DNA of 64,000 nt from the NCBI GenBank assembly GCA_018398995.1, contig CP073759.1, positions 496,001-560,000 on the forward strand, given 5' to 3'. Every line of letters starts with the position of its first letter. Positions within the stretch are counted from its first letter, which is position 1. The notes beneath the pieces are model-generated. The model worked only from the letters and a program-made list of their open reading frames with translations. It made no database searches and was not told the origin of the DNA. The translations under genes and the position numbers were made by a program. This stretch comes from Methylophilaceae bacterium (lineage in GTDB: Bacteria > Pseudomonadota > Gammaproteobacteria > Burkholderiales > Methylophilaceae). Shown here in pieces: positions 26,673-35,950 of the stretch.

Positions 26673-27101
26673 TTAAAGGCTTGGTGGTGCCTGTGCAGGC
26701 GGGAGAAGTACAGAAAAACGTGGTAAAAGAGGTTGTGCAGCTATGGCTAGATACTGTGCTTGCATTGCCAACAATGTAATGATTGGCAACACTGGTGGTT
26801 CAATGGCAATACTGGTATTGGGGTTTGCACAAAACGGACAGTGATTTAAGTGCAGCACAATATTGGCTGGTGACTGACTAGCTGCCTCAGCACCTAAATT
26901 AGTCGATAATTGTTGACCTTTTGTTGTGATGACTTGAATCGTGATTTTTTCACCATTACTGGCGCACACGGCTTGCACAAAACTATTGATACCTTGCTTT
27001 GCAGCAAGCGCATGCGAAATGCTGGGTGCCAGTGATGCAAACACCATCGCAAACAAGGCGATTTTATGTATCCATCTAAATTGTTTTTTTGAAAAAATCA
27101 T
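26673..27101 (-). CDS. DUF2946 family protein (copy 1)
   Basis: A 142-residue protein with an N-terminal signal or anchor (KIALFAMVFASLAPSISHA), a central domain ending in HLNHCPFCANP (His/Cys/Cys, about residues 84-92), a second hydrophobic stretch, and a Pro-rich end (LLPPAQAPPS). These are the features of DUF2946, a family often found with TonB-type copper receptors and other copper genes; metal binding by HCPFC is likely but unproven. It lies downstream of the copper receptor, separated by a long hairpin. A paralogue with an almost identical N-terminus is at 29571-30002. Confidence 0.82.
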   Translation of the reverse strand: MIFSKKQFRWIHKIALFAMVFASLAPSISHALAAKQGINSFVQAVCASNGEKITIQVITTKGQQLSTNLGAEAASQSPANIVLHLNHCPFCANPNTSIAIEPPVLPIITLLAMQAQYLAIAAQPLLPRFSVLLPPAQAPPSL

Positions 27102-27141
27102 CGCTGATATTCACACACGTATTTAACTCGGTTTATCAAGT

Positions 27142-27202
27142 TTTTGGATAGTACACCGAGTCTTGCTCATGGTAAAGCAAAGACTCGGCATACCATCCAA
27201 AA
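27142..27202. repeat. 61-nt imperfect hairpin between copper receptor and DUF2946 copy 1
   Basis: Outer arms TTTTGGATAGTA (27142-27153) and TACCATCCAAAA (27191-27202) pair with one A/C mismatch. Inner arms CCGAGTCTTGCT and AGCAAAGACTCGG pair with one bulged A, around a short loop. The structure ends 13 bp past the receptor stop (27216) and about 40 bp before the DUF2946 start. It lacks a good U-tract, so it may be a 3'-end stabilising, attenuating or regulatory RNA structure rather than a simple terminator. Confidence 0.65.
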
Positions 27203-27215
27203 GGCAAAAACAATA

Positions 27216-29414
27216 CTAATAAAACAAGGTCAGCCCAACATTCACAGAGCGACCCACACCTGGCACTTGCACACCTTGCAATACGCCTATACCCATTGTG
27301 GCGCCTTGTCCCAAATAAGCGCCACCCAGTGGGTCCGCATAAAGCTTGTCAAAGATGTTTTCGATTGCCAAATCTAAACGAGCGTTCTTCCAATCATAGC
27401 TCGTATAAAAGTTAAACAAGCTGAACCCACCCGTTTCAACTTCTCTACGAATGTCTTGCACATGATTTTTTGAAGCTACAACTTTGACTTCTAAATTATT
27501 TTTCCAAGCCCCTAATTGATGTGCTAAGCCAAGCTTAGCGTTAAGTGGCATGATGTTGTATAAATCATCATTTGTTTTTGTGTTTTTACCTCTAATATAA
27601 CTAAGCAATCCTACTGCGGTAAACCGTCCAAAACTAGCCTTTTCAACCAATAATTTTTTAGCATTGATATCTAGTCCAACGATGCGCGCAGACTGATTAT
27701 CAAGGCTTAAATTGGCGAACCCATCTGTTCTCGCCATACAGGTTTTACCGACTGATGCACAGGCAACCGCATCAATATAATCATCTACATAAGTAAAATA
27801 TGGCGAGGCTTTCACTTGCCAATCTTGATTCACGGCATCATTCCATTTGGCTGTCATACTCACTGTATGTGCTGTTTCTGGCTTCAAGTCTAGATTCCCA
27901 ACATAACCATTGCCATCACCAACCCAGTTATTCATATTCATCACCATGGTATTGGTGTTAGACCACGCAAACCGCTCATACACATTTGGTGAACGTGTTT
28001 TGATGGCATAGCCAGCTTCATAACTTTGGCTACTGCTCGGCGTAAACTGCGTCAATACAGTCATATCAATATTGTGATCAGTCTTACTTCTGTCGGCCGC
28101 ATTAAATATATTCGCAGCGGCACCATAGCCTGCCATACCAACTAAACCATTGTTATAGCCTTGCACATTATCTGCATCCATTTTAACGGTGCTACTGCGC
28201 AAACCAACTTGAGTAAACCACTCTTTGCTCCACTGTGATTCTACTTCTGCAAACACATCGTAACGATCTCGTTGACCATTATTAATATTTAAAAACGTAT
28301 TGGGTGACATCATCATACCAGTACCCGATGCTCGCCAATAATCATCCAATCGATAGCGCTGATACTCTGCACCCACTTTGAGTAAATCTCTTTCAGAAAC
28401 ATGCATACTGCCGCCTAATTTAAGCCCAGTTGTGCGGCCTAATGTATCCATCGGCATGCCTGGCGCATTCCCGTAAAAGAACTGTTTATCATCTCCAAAC
28501 TGCATACTGTGCCTTACTCGTTCGTGATAGACCTGCGCTGCTAACTTACCCCAGTCATAATCACCTTCGTATTTAACATTATATTGCTCTGCACGATTGC
28601 CCGTCATATCCATGCGCTGATTGACAAAGCCTTGCTCAGGAATGTCTTGCAAACCTAACTTAAACTCAAATAAATGATTATCTTGGTGCACACCCAAAGC
28701 TAAAGCATGATTGATTGCATGGTAATAAGTCGATCCAACCTCATCGCCTCTTTCCAGAAAGCTCCTTTGCGCTGCTGGAAGCCTGTCTTTAAAATTTCCA
28801 CCTGCATGATAATTATTTGCTTCAACATTTGAACCTGTATAACGCATGTAAACCGACTCATTCGCCACACTGGCTGAGGCATTAACACCACGCGCATTAT
28901 TATTACTTTTATAAAAAGTATTGATGGAAGCATGGGTGAGTAAATCTTCACCTGCTTTTGCAAACTCTGGTGTGGCAGCGTTAATCAGAATTGTGCCTGC
29001 AATACTGTCACCTCCTAAGCTCACAGGTGAGATACCTTTAAATACTTCAACTGAGCCCACTGTTTCAGGCGATAAATAAGAAAGTGGCGGGTTCATATGG
29101 TTAGCACAACTGGACATTAAATCCATACCATCAACTTTGATGCGGATTCTATCGTCGGCCAATCCACGCATCACTGGCAAACTAGATACGCCGCCAGCTC
29201 GATAAAAGCTCATACCCGCTTCGTCTTCAAAAAGTCTAGCCGTATCACCGCCAACACTGGCTTTATTTTTTTCGATTTGTGGTGCGGCATCCGAAACCAC
29301 TTCGACTGCATCTAACTCAAGGTGATCTGCATTAACATGCCCAGACACCAATAGATTACACAATATTAATGCTTCAACCCACAACTGGGTTTGTTTCTTT
29401 TTAAATCTCACCAT
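27216..29414 (-). CDS. TonB-dependent copper receptor (OprC/NosA-like)
   Basis: The 732-residue receptor has an N-terminal signal (cleavage near VSGHVNA-DH), the TonB-box-like LDAVEVVSD, and a plug domain with the hallmark DGMDLMSSCANHMNPPLSY (about residues 97-115). The C-x-x-x-M spacing (CANHM) is the copper-binding motif described for Pseudomonas OprC. Extracellular regions are Met-rich (SGTGMMMSP, NTMVMNMNNW), consistent with copper capture. It ends in the aromatic residue of barrel proteins (GLTLFY). It is flanked by two DUF2946 genes, strengthening the copper assignment. Confidence 0.92.
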   Translation of the reverse strand: MVRFKKKQTQLWVEALILCNLLVSGHVNADHLELDAVEVVSDAAPQIEKNKASVGGDTARLFEDEAGMSFYRAGGVSSLPVMRGLADDRIRIKVDGMDLMSSCANHMNPPLSYLSPETVGSVEVFKGISPVSLGGDSIAGTILINAATPEFAKAGEDLLTHASINTFYKSNNNARGVNASASVANESVYMRYTGSNVEANNYHAGGNFKDRLPAAQRSFLERGDEVGSTYYHAINHALALGVHQDNHLFEFKLGLQDIPEQGFVNQRMDMTGNRAEQYNVKYEGDYDWGKLAAQVYHERVRHSMQFGDDKQFFYGNAPGMPMDTLGRTTGLKLGGSMHVSERDLLKVGAEYQRYRLDDYWRASGTGMMMSPNTFLNINNGQRDRYDVFAEVESQWSKEWFTQVGLRSSTVKMDADNVQGYNNGLVGMAGYGAAANIFNAADRSKTDHNIDMTVLTQFTPSSSQSYEAGYAIKTRSPNVYERFAWSNTNTMVMNMNNWVGDGNGYVGNLDLKPETAHTVSMTAKWNDAVNQDWQVKASPYFTYVDDYIDAVACASVGKTCMARTDGFANLSLDNQSARIVGLDINAKKLLVEKASFGRFTAVGLLSYIRGKNTKTNDDLYNIMPLNAKLGLAHQLGAWKNNLEVKVVASKNHVQDIRREVETGGFSLFNFYTSYDWKNARLDLAIENIFDKLYADPLGGAYLGQGATMGIGVLQGVQVPGVGRSVNVGLTLFY

Positions 29415-29570
29415 GTACTCCTACCTAAAAATGATTTCGTTTCATTTGCAAGCATGCGTAACCACGGGTTGTTGTTTCAATATGGAGATTGCCTAAAAAA
29501 GCATCGAATAAATGCAATCACCATGCATCAAACAACAAACATCAAATGCTTGTAAATGGATGAATAGAAT

Positions 29571-30002
29571 TTAAAGTGAGTTGAAAGGTGGTGCGCGGGA
29601 AAGATGGGCAGATTGGGTAACTGTCGGAAAGACGATGGGTTGATATGCAATACATTGTTGTTCAGCTTGTTGCGCCAAGTACAATGCAAAAGCTGGATTA
29701 CGACTTGGTATCACAATATCCGCTATGCCTACATGACAAAATGGACAGTGATTAAAGTGTAATGCAATGGTTAGCGGACTTTTATCAGGCTGTGTTTTTA
29801 AAGCTGTTTGCAGTTGCTGACCTTTTGTTGTCACTACTTGAATCGTTAATTTTTGACCATCAGCTGAACATATTGCTTGTGCAAAACTATTAATGCCTTG
29901 GTTTGTAGCTAGCGCATGAGAAATGCTTGGTGCCAGCGATGCAAATATAATTGCAAACAAGGCGATTTTATTCATGCAACGAAATAGTTTTTGCGACAAC
30001 AT
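29571..30002 (-). CDS. DUF2946 family protein (copy 2)
   Basis: A 143-residue paralogue of the 26673-27101 gene: the same anchor (KIALFAIIFASLAPSISHALA), the same IQVVTTKGQQL stretch, the same NHCPFC motif (about residue 88) and a Pro-containing C-terminus (SRAPPFNSL). It is first in the minus-strand order ahead of the copper receptor, 156 bp upstream of it, and divergent from the DUF808 gene. One copy on each side of the receptor suggests duplication with possible specialisation. Function unknown, probably copper-related. Confidence 0.82.
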   Translation of the reverse strand: MLSQKLFRCMNKIALFAIIFASLAPSISHALATNQGINSFAQAICSADGQKLTIQVVTTKGQQLQTALKTQPDKSPLTIALHFNHCPFCHVGIADIVIPSRNPAFALYLAQQAEQQCIAYQPIVFPTVTQSAHLSRAPPFNSL

Positions 30003-30059
30003 GCCCGCATATTATCATTTTTAGCTAAAATAATTCAATCTATTAATAATAGGATTTTT

Positions 30060-31007
30060 ATGGCTGCTGGCAGTTTATTGGCATTGCTGGACGACATTAC
30101 CACGCTTTTGGATGATGTTTCTTTATTGACAAAAGTTGCCGCCAAAAAAACCGCAGGGGTGTTAGGCGACGACTTAGCGCTGAATGCTGAGCAAGTTTCT
30201 GGCATCGAAGCAAAACGTGAGTTGCCTGTTGTGTGGGCTGTTGCAAAAGGCGCATTCATCAATAAACTCATTTTAGTGCCTGCAGCATTGGCTATTAGTT
30301 ATTTCATTCCTTGGTTAATCACACCATTACTGATGATTGGCGGTGTCTTTTTATGTGTTGAAGGCTTTGAAAAAGTTGCACACAAGCTTTTACACACCAA
30401 TCAAGACAATGAAATACAAAAAGCAAGCCTTAAGCAAGCTCGTCAAGATAAAAACATCGACTTGATGAAATTAGAGAAAGATAAAATTAAAGGCGCTATT
30501 CGCACTGATTTCATCTTGTCGGCAGAAATCATTGTGATTGCCTTAGGGACTGTCACCACATCGAGCTTTCTGATGCAGGTTGTCGTTGTCTCGGCCATCG
30601 CACTGGGAGTCACTGTTATTGTGTATGGTTTAGTGGCAGGCATCGTAAAACTCGATGATGCTGGACTGCATTTAATACGCAAAAAAGGACAGGGTATCTT
30701 GCTGCAACTTCAGCGCAGATTAGGCCGACTTTTGCTCAACTTTGCCCCTTATTTAATGCGAGCGCTCACGATTGTTGGCACGGCGGCTATGTTTCTTGTT
30801 GGCGGTAGCATTATCAAACATGGCATTCCTGTTTTACATCACTTCGGTGATCATCTTACTGAGATTTCACAGTCGGCCAAGGCGTTAAGCGGTTTTTTAA
30901 CATTCATGTCGCCTGTTCTATTTGACGCCATTATCGGCTTTTTGATTGGCGCTATTGCTGTTGGGCTTTATACCTTAATCACCAACGTTAAAGGAAAAAA
31001 GCACTAA
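30060..31007 (+). CDS. DUF808 family inner-membrane protein (YedI-like)
   Basis: The 315-residue protein starts MAAGSLLALLDDITTLLDDV, the conserved DUF808 N-terminus, has the AAKKTAGVLGDDLAL motif (about residues 27-41) and several hydrophobic segments (about 75-105, 155-205, 235-265, 285-310). The family is widespread in proteobacteria, with no established function. AGGA precedes ATG 30060; an earlier in-frame ATG at 29991 would overlap the divergent DUF2946 start and lacks conservation. Confidence 0.88.
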   Translation: MAAGSLLALLDDITTLLDDVSLLTKVAAKKTAGVLGDDLALNAEQVSGIEAKRELPVVWAVAKGAFINKLILVPAALAISYFIPWLITPLLMIGGVFLCVEGFEKVAHKLLHTNQDNEIQKASLKQARQDKNIDLMKLEKDKIKGAIRTDFILSAEIIVIALGTVTTSSFLMQVVVVSAIALGVTVIVYGLVAGIVKLDDAGLHLIRKKGQGILLQLQRRLGRLLLNFAPYLMRALTIVGTAAMFLVGGSIIKHGIPVLHHFGDHLTEISQSAKALSGFLTFMSPVLFDAIIGFLIGAIAVGLYTLITNVKGKKH

Positions 31008-31021
31008 TAATGTTTCCGCAA

Positions 31022-31669
31022 TTAAATATCATCGTCTTCTGAAAAGCGTTGTTCTTCAAATGGAAAGGCATCATTATGGTAGCCACGTACTTCCCAAAAA
31101 CCACGCCTATCATGTTCATGTATTTCAATTGCTTTTAGCCATTTAGTGCCTTTCCATGCATACCGTTTAGGCACCACCATTCTTACTGGACCGCCATGTT
31201 CTTTCGTTAGCGGTTTGCCCAATACACTGTGAGCAATTAATACGTCATCATCTAATAAAGCCGTTAAGGGCAAGTTAGTGGTGTAGCCATCATAACCATG
31301 CATGGTCACAAACTTGGCTGTGTCTAATGGCATTGCCAGCTCCAATACATCGCGCACACGTACGCCTTGCCAATCCATGTCTAACTGACTCCAGCGAGTG
31401 ACGCAATGAAAGTCAGAGATATCTGTTATATGCTTGAGCGCTTGAAATGCTGCCCAATCTAACGTCAACTCTTTTTCTACCAAACCAAACACACGAAGCT
31501 GCCATTCATCGACGGAAATTTCAGGCTTAATTCCCAAGTCTAATATAGGAAAATTGGTCACTTGCGTTTGACCTGCGGGAATACGCTCGTTTGTCGGAGT
31601 TTTGCTTTTTACATTGCCTTTTTTAGCGATGGCAATTTTTCCCGCTATTAACTTTTTCCAGTCTGGCAT
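31022..31669 (-). CDS. Sulfite-oxidase-like molybdopterin protein
   Basis: A 215-residue single-domain oxidoreductase of the molybdopterin-binding (sulfite oxidase/MsrP-like) fold. The molybdenum-ligand cysteine lies in SDFHCVTRWSQLDMDWQG (about residue 90). Other family stretches are MHGYDGYTTNLPL, HGGPVRMVVPKRYAWKGTKWLK and the C-terminal RRGFWEVRGYHN. No Tat or Sec signal is visible, so it is probably cytoplasmic, unlike MsrP. The substrate is unknown. It is 6 bp downstream of lspA and converges with the DUF808 gene. Confidence 0.88.
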   Translation of the reverse strand: MPDWKKLIAGKIAIAKKGNVKSKTPTNERIPAGQTQVTNFPILDLGIKPEISVDEWQLRVFGLVEKELTLDWAAFQALKHITDISDFHCVTRWSQLDMDWQGVRVRDVLELAMPLDTAKFVTMHGYDGYTTNLPLTALLDDDVLIAHSVLGKPLTKEHGGPVRMVVPKRYAWKGTKWLKAIEIHEHDRRGFWEVRGYHNDAFPFEEQRFSEDDDI

Positions 31670-31675
31670 TAGCAG

Positions 31676-32152
31676 TTAATTCCTTTTTTTAGCTGTAAAG
31701 CTATCCAATAACAGCACAACAACACCAATACTAATGGCGCTATCGGCGATGTTAAAGGCAGGCCAATAAAGGTCATTAAGATGAAAAGAAAGAAAATCGA
31801 CGACATAACCAAGCGTGACACGATCATACAAATTGCCTAAAGCGCCAGCTAACACTAATGCCAGCCCGAGGCTAAATAATTTTTCCGTATGATGCTTTCT
31901 AAGTAAATATAAAATAAAGACACTGGCTATTGCCGCTATTGCCGTAAAAAACCATTTTTGCCAACCACCCGCATCAGCTAAAAAGCTAAAAGCAGCGCCT
32001 TCATTGTGATACCGCACTAAATCAAAATAGCTGGTGATGGTCAATTTATCACCATAGGCAAACGCTTGTTGCACAAGATGTTTCGTGTACAAATCGAGCG
32101 CCAGAATAACTGCACTCATGCTGAGCCATTTCGTTAAGGGGTGTTTACGCAT
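31676..32152 (-). CDS. lspA: Lipoprotein signal peptidase
   Basis: Inner-membrane aspartyl protease that removes lipoprotein signal peptides. The 158-residue protein has four predicted membrane helices, [12 protein letters not shown], and the catalytic aspartates in [15 protein letters not shown] and FNIADSAI. The start at 32152 (MRKHPLTKW) overlaps the ileS 3' end by 8 bp; a longer in-frame ATG at 32287 lies within ileS and was rejected. The ribF-ileS-lspA order is classical. The window contains many predicted lipoproteins that would be its substrates. Confidence 0.96.
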   Translation of the reverse strand: MRKHPLTKWLSMSAVILALDLYTKHLVQQAFAYGDKLTITSYFDLVRYHNEGAAFSFLADAGGWQKWFFTAIAAIASVFILYLLRKHHTEKLFSLGLALVLAGALGNLYDRVTLGYVVDFLSFHLNDLYWPAFNIADSAISIGVVVLLLDSFTAKKRN

Positions 32153-35003
32153 ATTGTCTAGATGCAGGCTGACCAAACAAGTTTGTGGCACAGCGTTCAC
32201 AAATGGTTGGATGCTCGACAGAGGTGCCCACATCTGCACGATAATGCCAGCAACGTGCACATTTCGCATGCCGACTTGGCAATACACTTATTTTTTCTTC
32301 AGCTTCACTTACCGCTTTATAGACTTTAGCACCCGAGGTAATCATCACAAAACGCAAATCATCGCCTAAACTATTTAACGCATCAAAAGCATCACCAGAT
32401 ACATACAAAGCTAATTCTGATTGCAATGACGACCCAACTTGACCTGTAGCGCGCACCAGTTCAATTTCTTTTGCCACGTCTGCTCTAATGGCACGAATTG
32501 TTTCCCATTTTGCCTTTAATGTTTGTGCATAGTCGGCATATTCTATTGGGCTAATCACATCATCAACATTCGACCAATCATGCAATATCACAAAATCTGC
32601 TGTTTCAGGATAAAGCGTTTGCCAAATTTCTTCTGCGGTATAGCTCAGCACCGGCGCCATTAAGCCAGCTAATACTTGCGTAATTTTCAACAACACCGTT
32701 TGCGCTGCACGACGATCATGCGAACTTTCTGCATTGGTATAAAGCCTGTCTTTGAGAATATCCAGATAAAATGCGCCCAAATCTTCTGCACAGAAATGTT
32801 GCAGTGCCTGACCAACGCGATGCAGTTCATAACTATCATAAGCCGCCTTGCAGGTTTGCGATAAATCGCTCAGCATACCTAATGCATAACGGTCAATTTC
32901 GAGCAAGTTTTCATATGGCACTGACTGCGTATTCACATCAAAATCTTCAACGTTTGCCAATAAAAATCGCAAAGTATTACGAATTTTGCGATAGCTATCT
33001 GAAACTCGCTTTAGAATTTCATCAGAAATGGTCAGCTCACCTGAGTAATCAGTACTCGCCACCCATAAGCGCAAAATATCCGCACCATAGGTATCCATCA
33101 CCTTTTGTGGCGCAACCACATTACCCTTCGACTTACTCATTTTGTAGCCCTTACCATCCACCACAAAACCATGGGTTAACAAGGCGTTATAGGGTGCGCG
33201 TCCATCAATCGCGCAACCCGTGAGCAATGAGCTTTGAAACCAGCCACGATGTTGGTCTGAACCTTCTAAATATAAATCAGCAGGGAAAGCCAAATCGGCG
33301 CGACGCGTTAAAACCGACGCATGCGTGGTGCCTGAATCAAACCAAACATCTAATGTATCGGTTACTTTTTTATATTGTTCCGCATTTTCTGGTGCATGTT
33401 TTGCTAAAAACGCATCGACATCTAAACTAAACCAAGCTTCAACGCCCGTTTGTTCAACTAATAAGCAAGCTTCCTCTAAAAGTTCGGCAGTATTAGGATG
33501 TAAAACACCTGTTTCTTTATGCACAAATAGCGGCATGGGTACGCCCCAATTACGCTGGCGTGAAACACACCAATCCGGACGCGTTTTAATCATGCCTTCA
33601 AGGCGCGCACGTCCCCAATCTGGGAAAAACTGCGTTGCTTCAACTGCTTTATTTGCATGCTCACGCAAACTAACACCCGCTGAGTCCGTTGCGTTCATGC
33701 CAACAAACCATTGATGCGTCGCCAGCTGCATCAATGGCGTTTTATGGCGCCAGCAATGTGGAAAACTGTGGTTTAAACGTGCGCTTGCAATTAAAGCGCC
33801 ACTTTCTTGCATATGCGCCAAAATAATTTTATTGGCATCTTTACGATTTAACCCACGAATTGGCGCAAACTCAACCAGATCGCTTTCAAAGAAATGTCCA
33901 TCACCACCCATTAATACCCGCGGTTTTTCATGAGGAAAGTTAGCACGCATCACCAACCAGTCATCATTACCATGCGCTGCAGCAGTATGCACTAAGCCTG
34001 TACCAGCATCGGTGGTGACGTGATCACCGCAGATGATAGGCACCTGACGGTTGTCGAACGGGTGTTTTAGTTCTAAACCTTTTAATAATTCACCGCTACA
34101 TTGATTGAGACCTGAGCCAATCGCAATCTTTCCATATCTTGAGAAAGCACTCTCCCAAAGGTCAGCGGCCAAAACTAAATATTCACTGTCTGTTTCAACT
34201 ACGTAGTAACGCAAATCTGCGTTAACTGATACAGCCTGGTTTGCTGGCAGTGTCCAAGGTGTTGTTGTCCAAATCACACAGAATACAGGCTTGGATTCAT
34301 CACCTCTGGAATATGAGCCTGTAACTCTATCCCAAAATTCGCTTCTATTTACTACCTCGAACCCCACATCAATTGCAGGCGAGTTCACATCTTCATACTC
34401 CACCTCAGCCTCAGCCAAAGCCGAACCACAATCGGTACACCAATGCACAGGTTTAGAGCCCTGGTAGAGATAGCCATTTTTATTGATATCACCGAGCGCG
34501 CGCATGATGTCGGCTTCAGTTTTAAAATCCATGGTTAGATAAGGATTATCCCAATCACCCAACACACCCAAGCGCACAAAATCTTTCTTTTGTTTTTCTA
34601 CTTGCTCGGCCGCGTATTGGCGGCAAAGCTCGCGGAATTGAGCTGGATCAATATTTTTGCCGTGATTTTTTTCTACAACCAACTCAATTGGCAAGCCATG
34701 GCAATCCCAACCCGGCACATAAGGCGCATCAAAACCACTCATGGTTTTGGATTTGATAATAATATCTTTTAGAATTTTATTAACGGCGTGGCCAATATGA
34801 ATATCGCCATTTGCATAGGGCGGGCCATCATGCAGAATAAATTTCTTTGCTCCTTTACGCGCAGCTCTTATTTTTTGATAGAGTTTTTTATCTTGCCAAT
34901 CTGTTAACCAAGCAGGTTCGCGTTGCGCTAAATTACCACGCATCGGAAAGCTGGTTTCTGGCAGATTTAATGGATATTTTGAATCTTTATCTTGTTCGCT
35001 CAT
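32145..35003 (-). CDS. ileS: Isoleucyl-tRNA synthetase
   Basis: Class Ia synthetase charging tRNA-Ile, 952 residues. It has [17 protein letters not shown] (HIGH motif, about residue 65), an editing domain with [24 protein letters not shown], the KMSKS loop ([12 protein letters not shown], about residue 610), the anticodon-binding region and a C-terminal zinc site (CARCWHYR and CERCATN). It is 30 bp downstream of ribF and overlaps lspA by 8 bp. Confidence 0.98.
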   Translation of the reverse strand: MSEQDKDSKYPLNLPETSFPMRGNLAQREPAWLTDWQDKKLYQKIRAARKGAKKFILHDGPPYANGDIHIGHAVNKILKDIIIKSKTMSGFDAPYVPGWDCHGLPIELVVEKNHGKNIDPAQFRELCRQYAAEQVEKQKKDFVRLGVLGDWDNPYLTMDFKTEADIMRALGDINKNGYLYQGSKPVHWCTDCGSALAEAEVEYEDVNSPAIDVGFEVVNRSEFWDRVTGSYSRGDESKPVFCVIWTTTPWTLPANQAVSVNADLRYYVVETDSEYLVLAADLWESAFSRYGKIAIGSGLNQCSGELLKGLELKHPFDNRQVPIICGDHVTTDAGTGLVHTAAAHGNDDWLVMRANFPHEKPRVLMGGDGHFFESDLVEFAPIRGLNRKDANKIILAHMQESGALIASARLNHSFPHCWRHKTPLMQLATHQWFVGMNATDSAGVSLREHANKAVEATQFFPDWGRARLEGMIKTRPDWCVSRQRNWGVPMPLFVHKETGVLHPNTAELLEEACLLVEQTGVEAWFSLDVDAFLAKHAPENAEQYKKVTDTLDVWFDSGTTHASVLTRRADLAFPADLYLEGSDQHRGWFQSSLLTGCAIDGRAPYNALLTHGFVVDGKGYKMSKSKGNVVAPQKVMDTYGADILRLWVASTDYSGELTISDEILKRVSDSYRKIRNTLRFLLANVEDFDVNTQSVPYENLLEIDRYALGMLSDLSQTCKAAYDSYELHRVGQALQHFCAEDLGAFYLDILKDRLYTNAESSHDRRAAQTVLLKITQVLAGLMAPVLSYTAEEIWQTLYPETADFVILHDWSNVDDVISPIEYADYAQTLKAKWETIRAIRADVAKEIELVRATGQVGSSLQSELALYVSGDAFDALNSLGDDLRFVMITSGAKVYKAVSEAEEKISVLPSRHAKCARCWHYRADVGTSVEHPTICERCATNLFGQPASRQYA

Positions 35004-35033
35004 GAATTAATCTAATTTAACTTTTAATCTAAT

Positions 35034-35930
35034 TTAAACGCTGAAATAGGCTTTTGCTATCACAACATCTTGGGCTATTTGGGCTTTGAGTGCATCCAAT
35101 CCATCAAACTTCATTTCTTCACGTATTTTATGAAAGAACTGCACATGCACGTGTTTATCATATAAATCACCATCAAAATCAAACAGATAAACTTCTAGCA
35201 TTAATTTTGGGATGCCCGAAATGGTTGGACGCACACCTAAATTAGCCACACCTTGACGTCCATCTAATTTTACCGCATAAACACCAGTAAAGGCAGGTCG
35301 CTCATGTCGCATATGCACATTGGCAGTTGGATAACCCAATTGTCTGCCGCGCTTTGCACCGTGCACCACTTTGCCGCTGATGCTATAAGGGCGACCAAGT
35401 AAACGCGCCGCTTGGGTAAAATTAGCGGCTGCAAGCGCATCACGCACCAACGAGCTAGAGACGCGCTCTTGCCCTACTTTTACCTCCGGAAAATCAATCA
35501 AGTGAAAGCCAGTTTGCAGCAAATCATTCACTGTTCCTTTTCGTTTGGCCCCAAAACAAAAATCCCCACCAACTAAAATAGTATTCGCATGTAACGACTC
35601 TATTAGTATATTGTGCATAAAATCTTGCGCGGTAATGGCTGAAAAAGCCTGATTGAACCGTAATACAAATATATCTTGAATACCCGCCTCTTCAAAATAT
35701 TCAAGTTTTTCGCGTATTGAGGAAAGACGTGCTGGCGCATTATGCGGCATAAAATATTCACGCGGATGCGGCTCAAATGTCATGACGGCTGGCTGCAAAC
35801 ATGCAGCTTTTGCTGTTGCTACCGTTTTTGCCAACAATGCTTGATGTCCCAAATGTAAGCCATCAAAATTGCCAATTGCCAGTGCACGTGGTAACTGTTT
35901 ACCTTGAGGAAGATGTCGATATATATGCAT
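35034..35930 (-). CDS. ribF: Bifunctional riboflavin kinase/FAD synthetase
   Basis: Converts riboflavin to FMN and FAD. The 298-residue protein has an N-terminal FAD synthetase domain with GNFDGLHLGHQALL (about residue 22) and GGDFCFGAKRKG (about residue 118), and a C-terminal kinase domain with RPYSISGKVVHGAKRGRQLGYPTANV (positions ~180-205). Upstream murJ ends 20 bp away and ileS follows, giving murJ-ribF-ileS-lspA. Confidence 0.97.
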   Translation of the reverse strand: MHIYRHLPQGKQLPRALAIGNFDGLHLGHQALLAKTVATAKAACLQPAVMTFEPHPREYFMPHNAPARLSSIREKLEYFEEAGIQDIFVLRFNQAFSAITAQDFMHNILIESLHANTILVGGDFCFGAKRKGTVNDLLQTGFHLIDFPEVKVGQERVSSSLVRDALAAANFTQAARLLGRPYSISGKVVHGAKRGRQLGYPTANVHMRHERPAFTGVYAVKLDGRQGVANLGVRPTISGIPKLMLEVYLFDFDGDLYDKHVHVQFFHKIREEMKFDGLDALKAQIAQDVVIAKAYFSV

Positions 35931-35950
35931 AATTCAACGAAACTAAGCCA

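Noticed and set aside
29469-29538. TTGTTGTTT...AAACAACAA inverted repeat upstream of the copper receptor
   Set aside because: Nine-bp low-complexity arms separated by 52 bp are readily expected by chance in AT-rich intergenic DNA.
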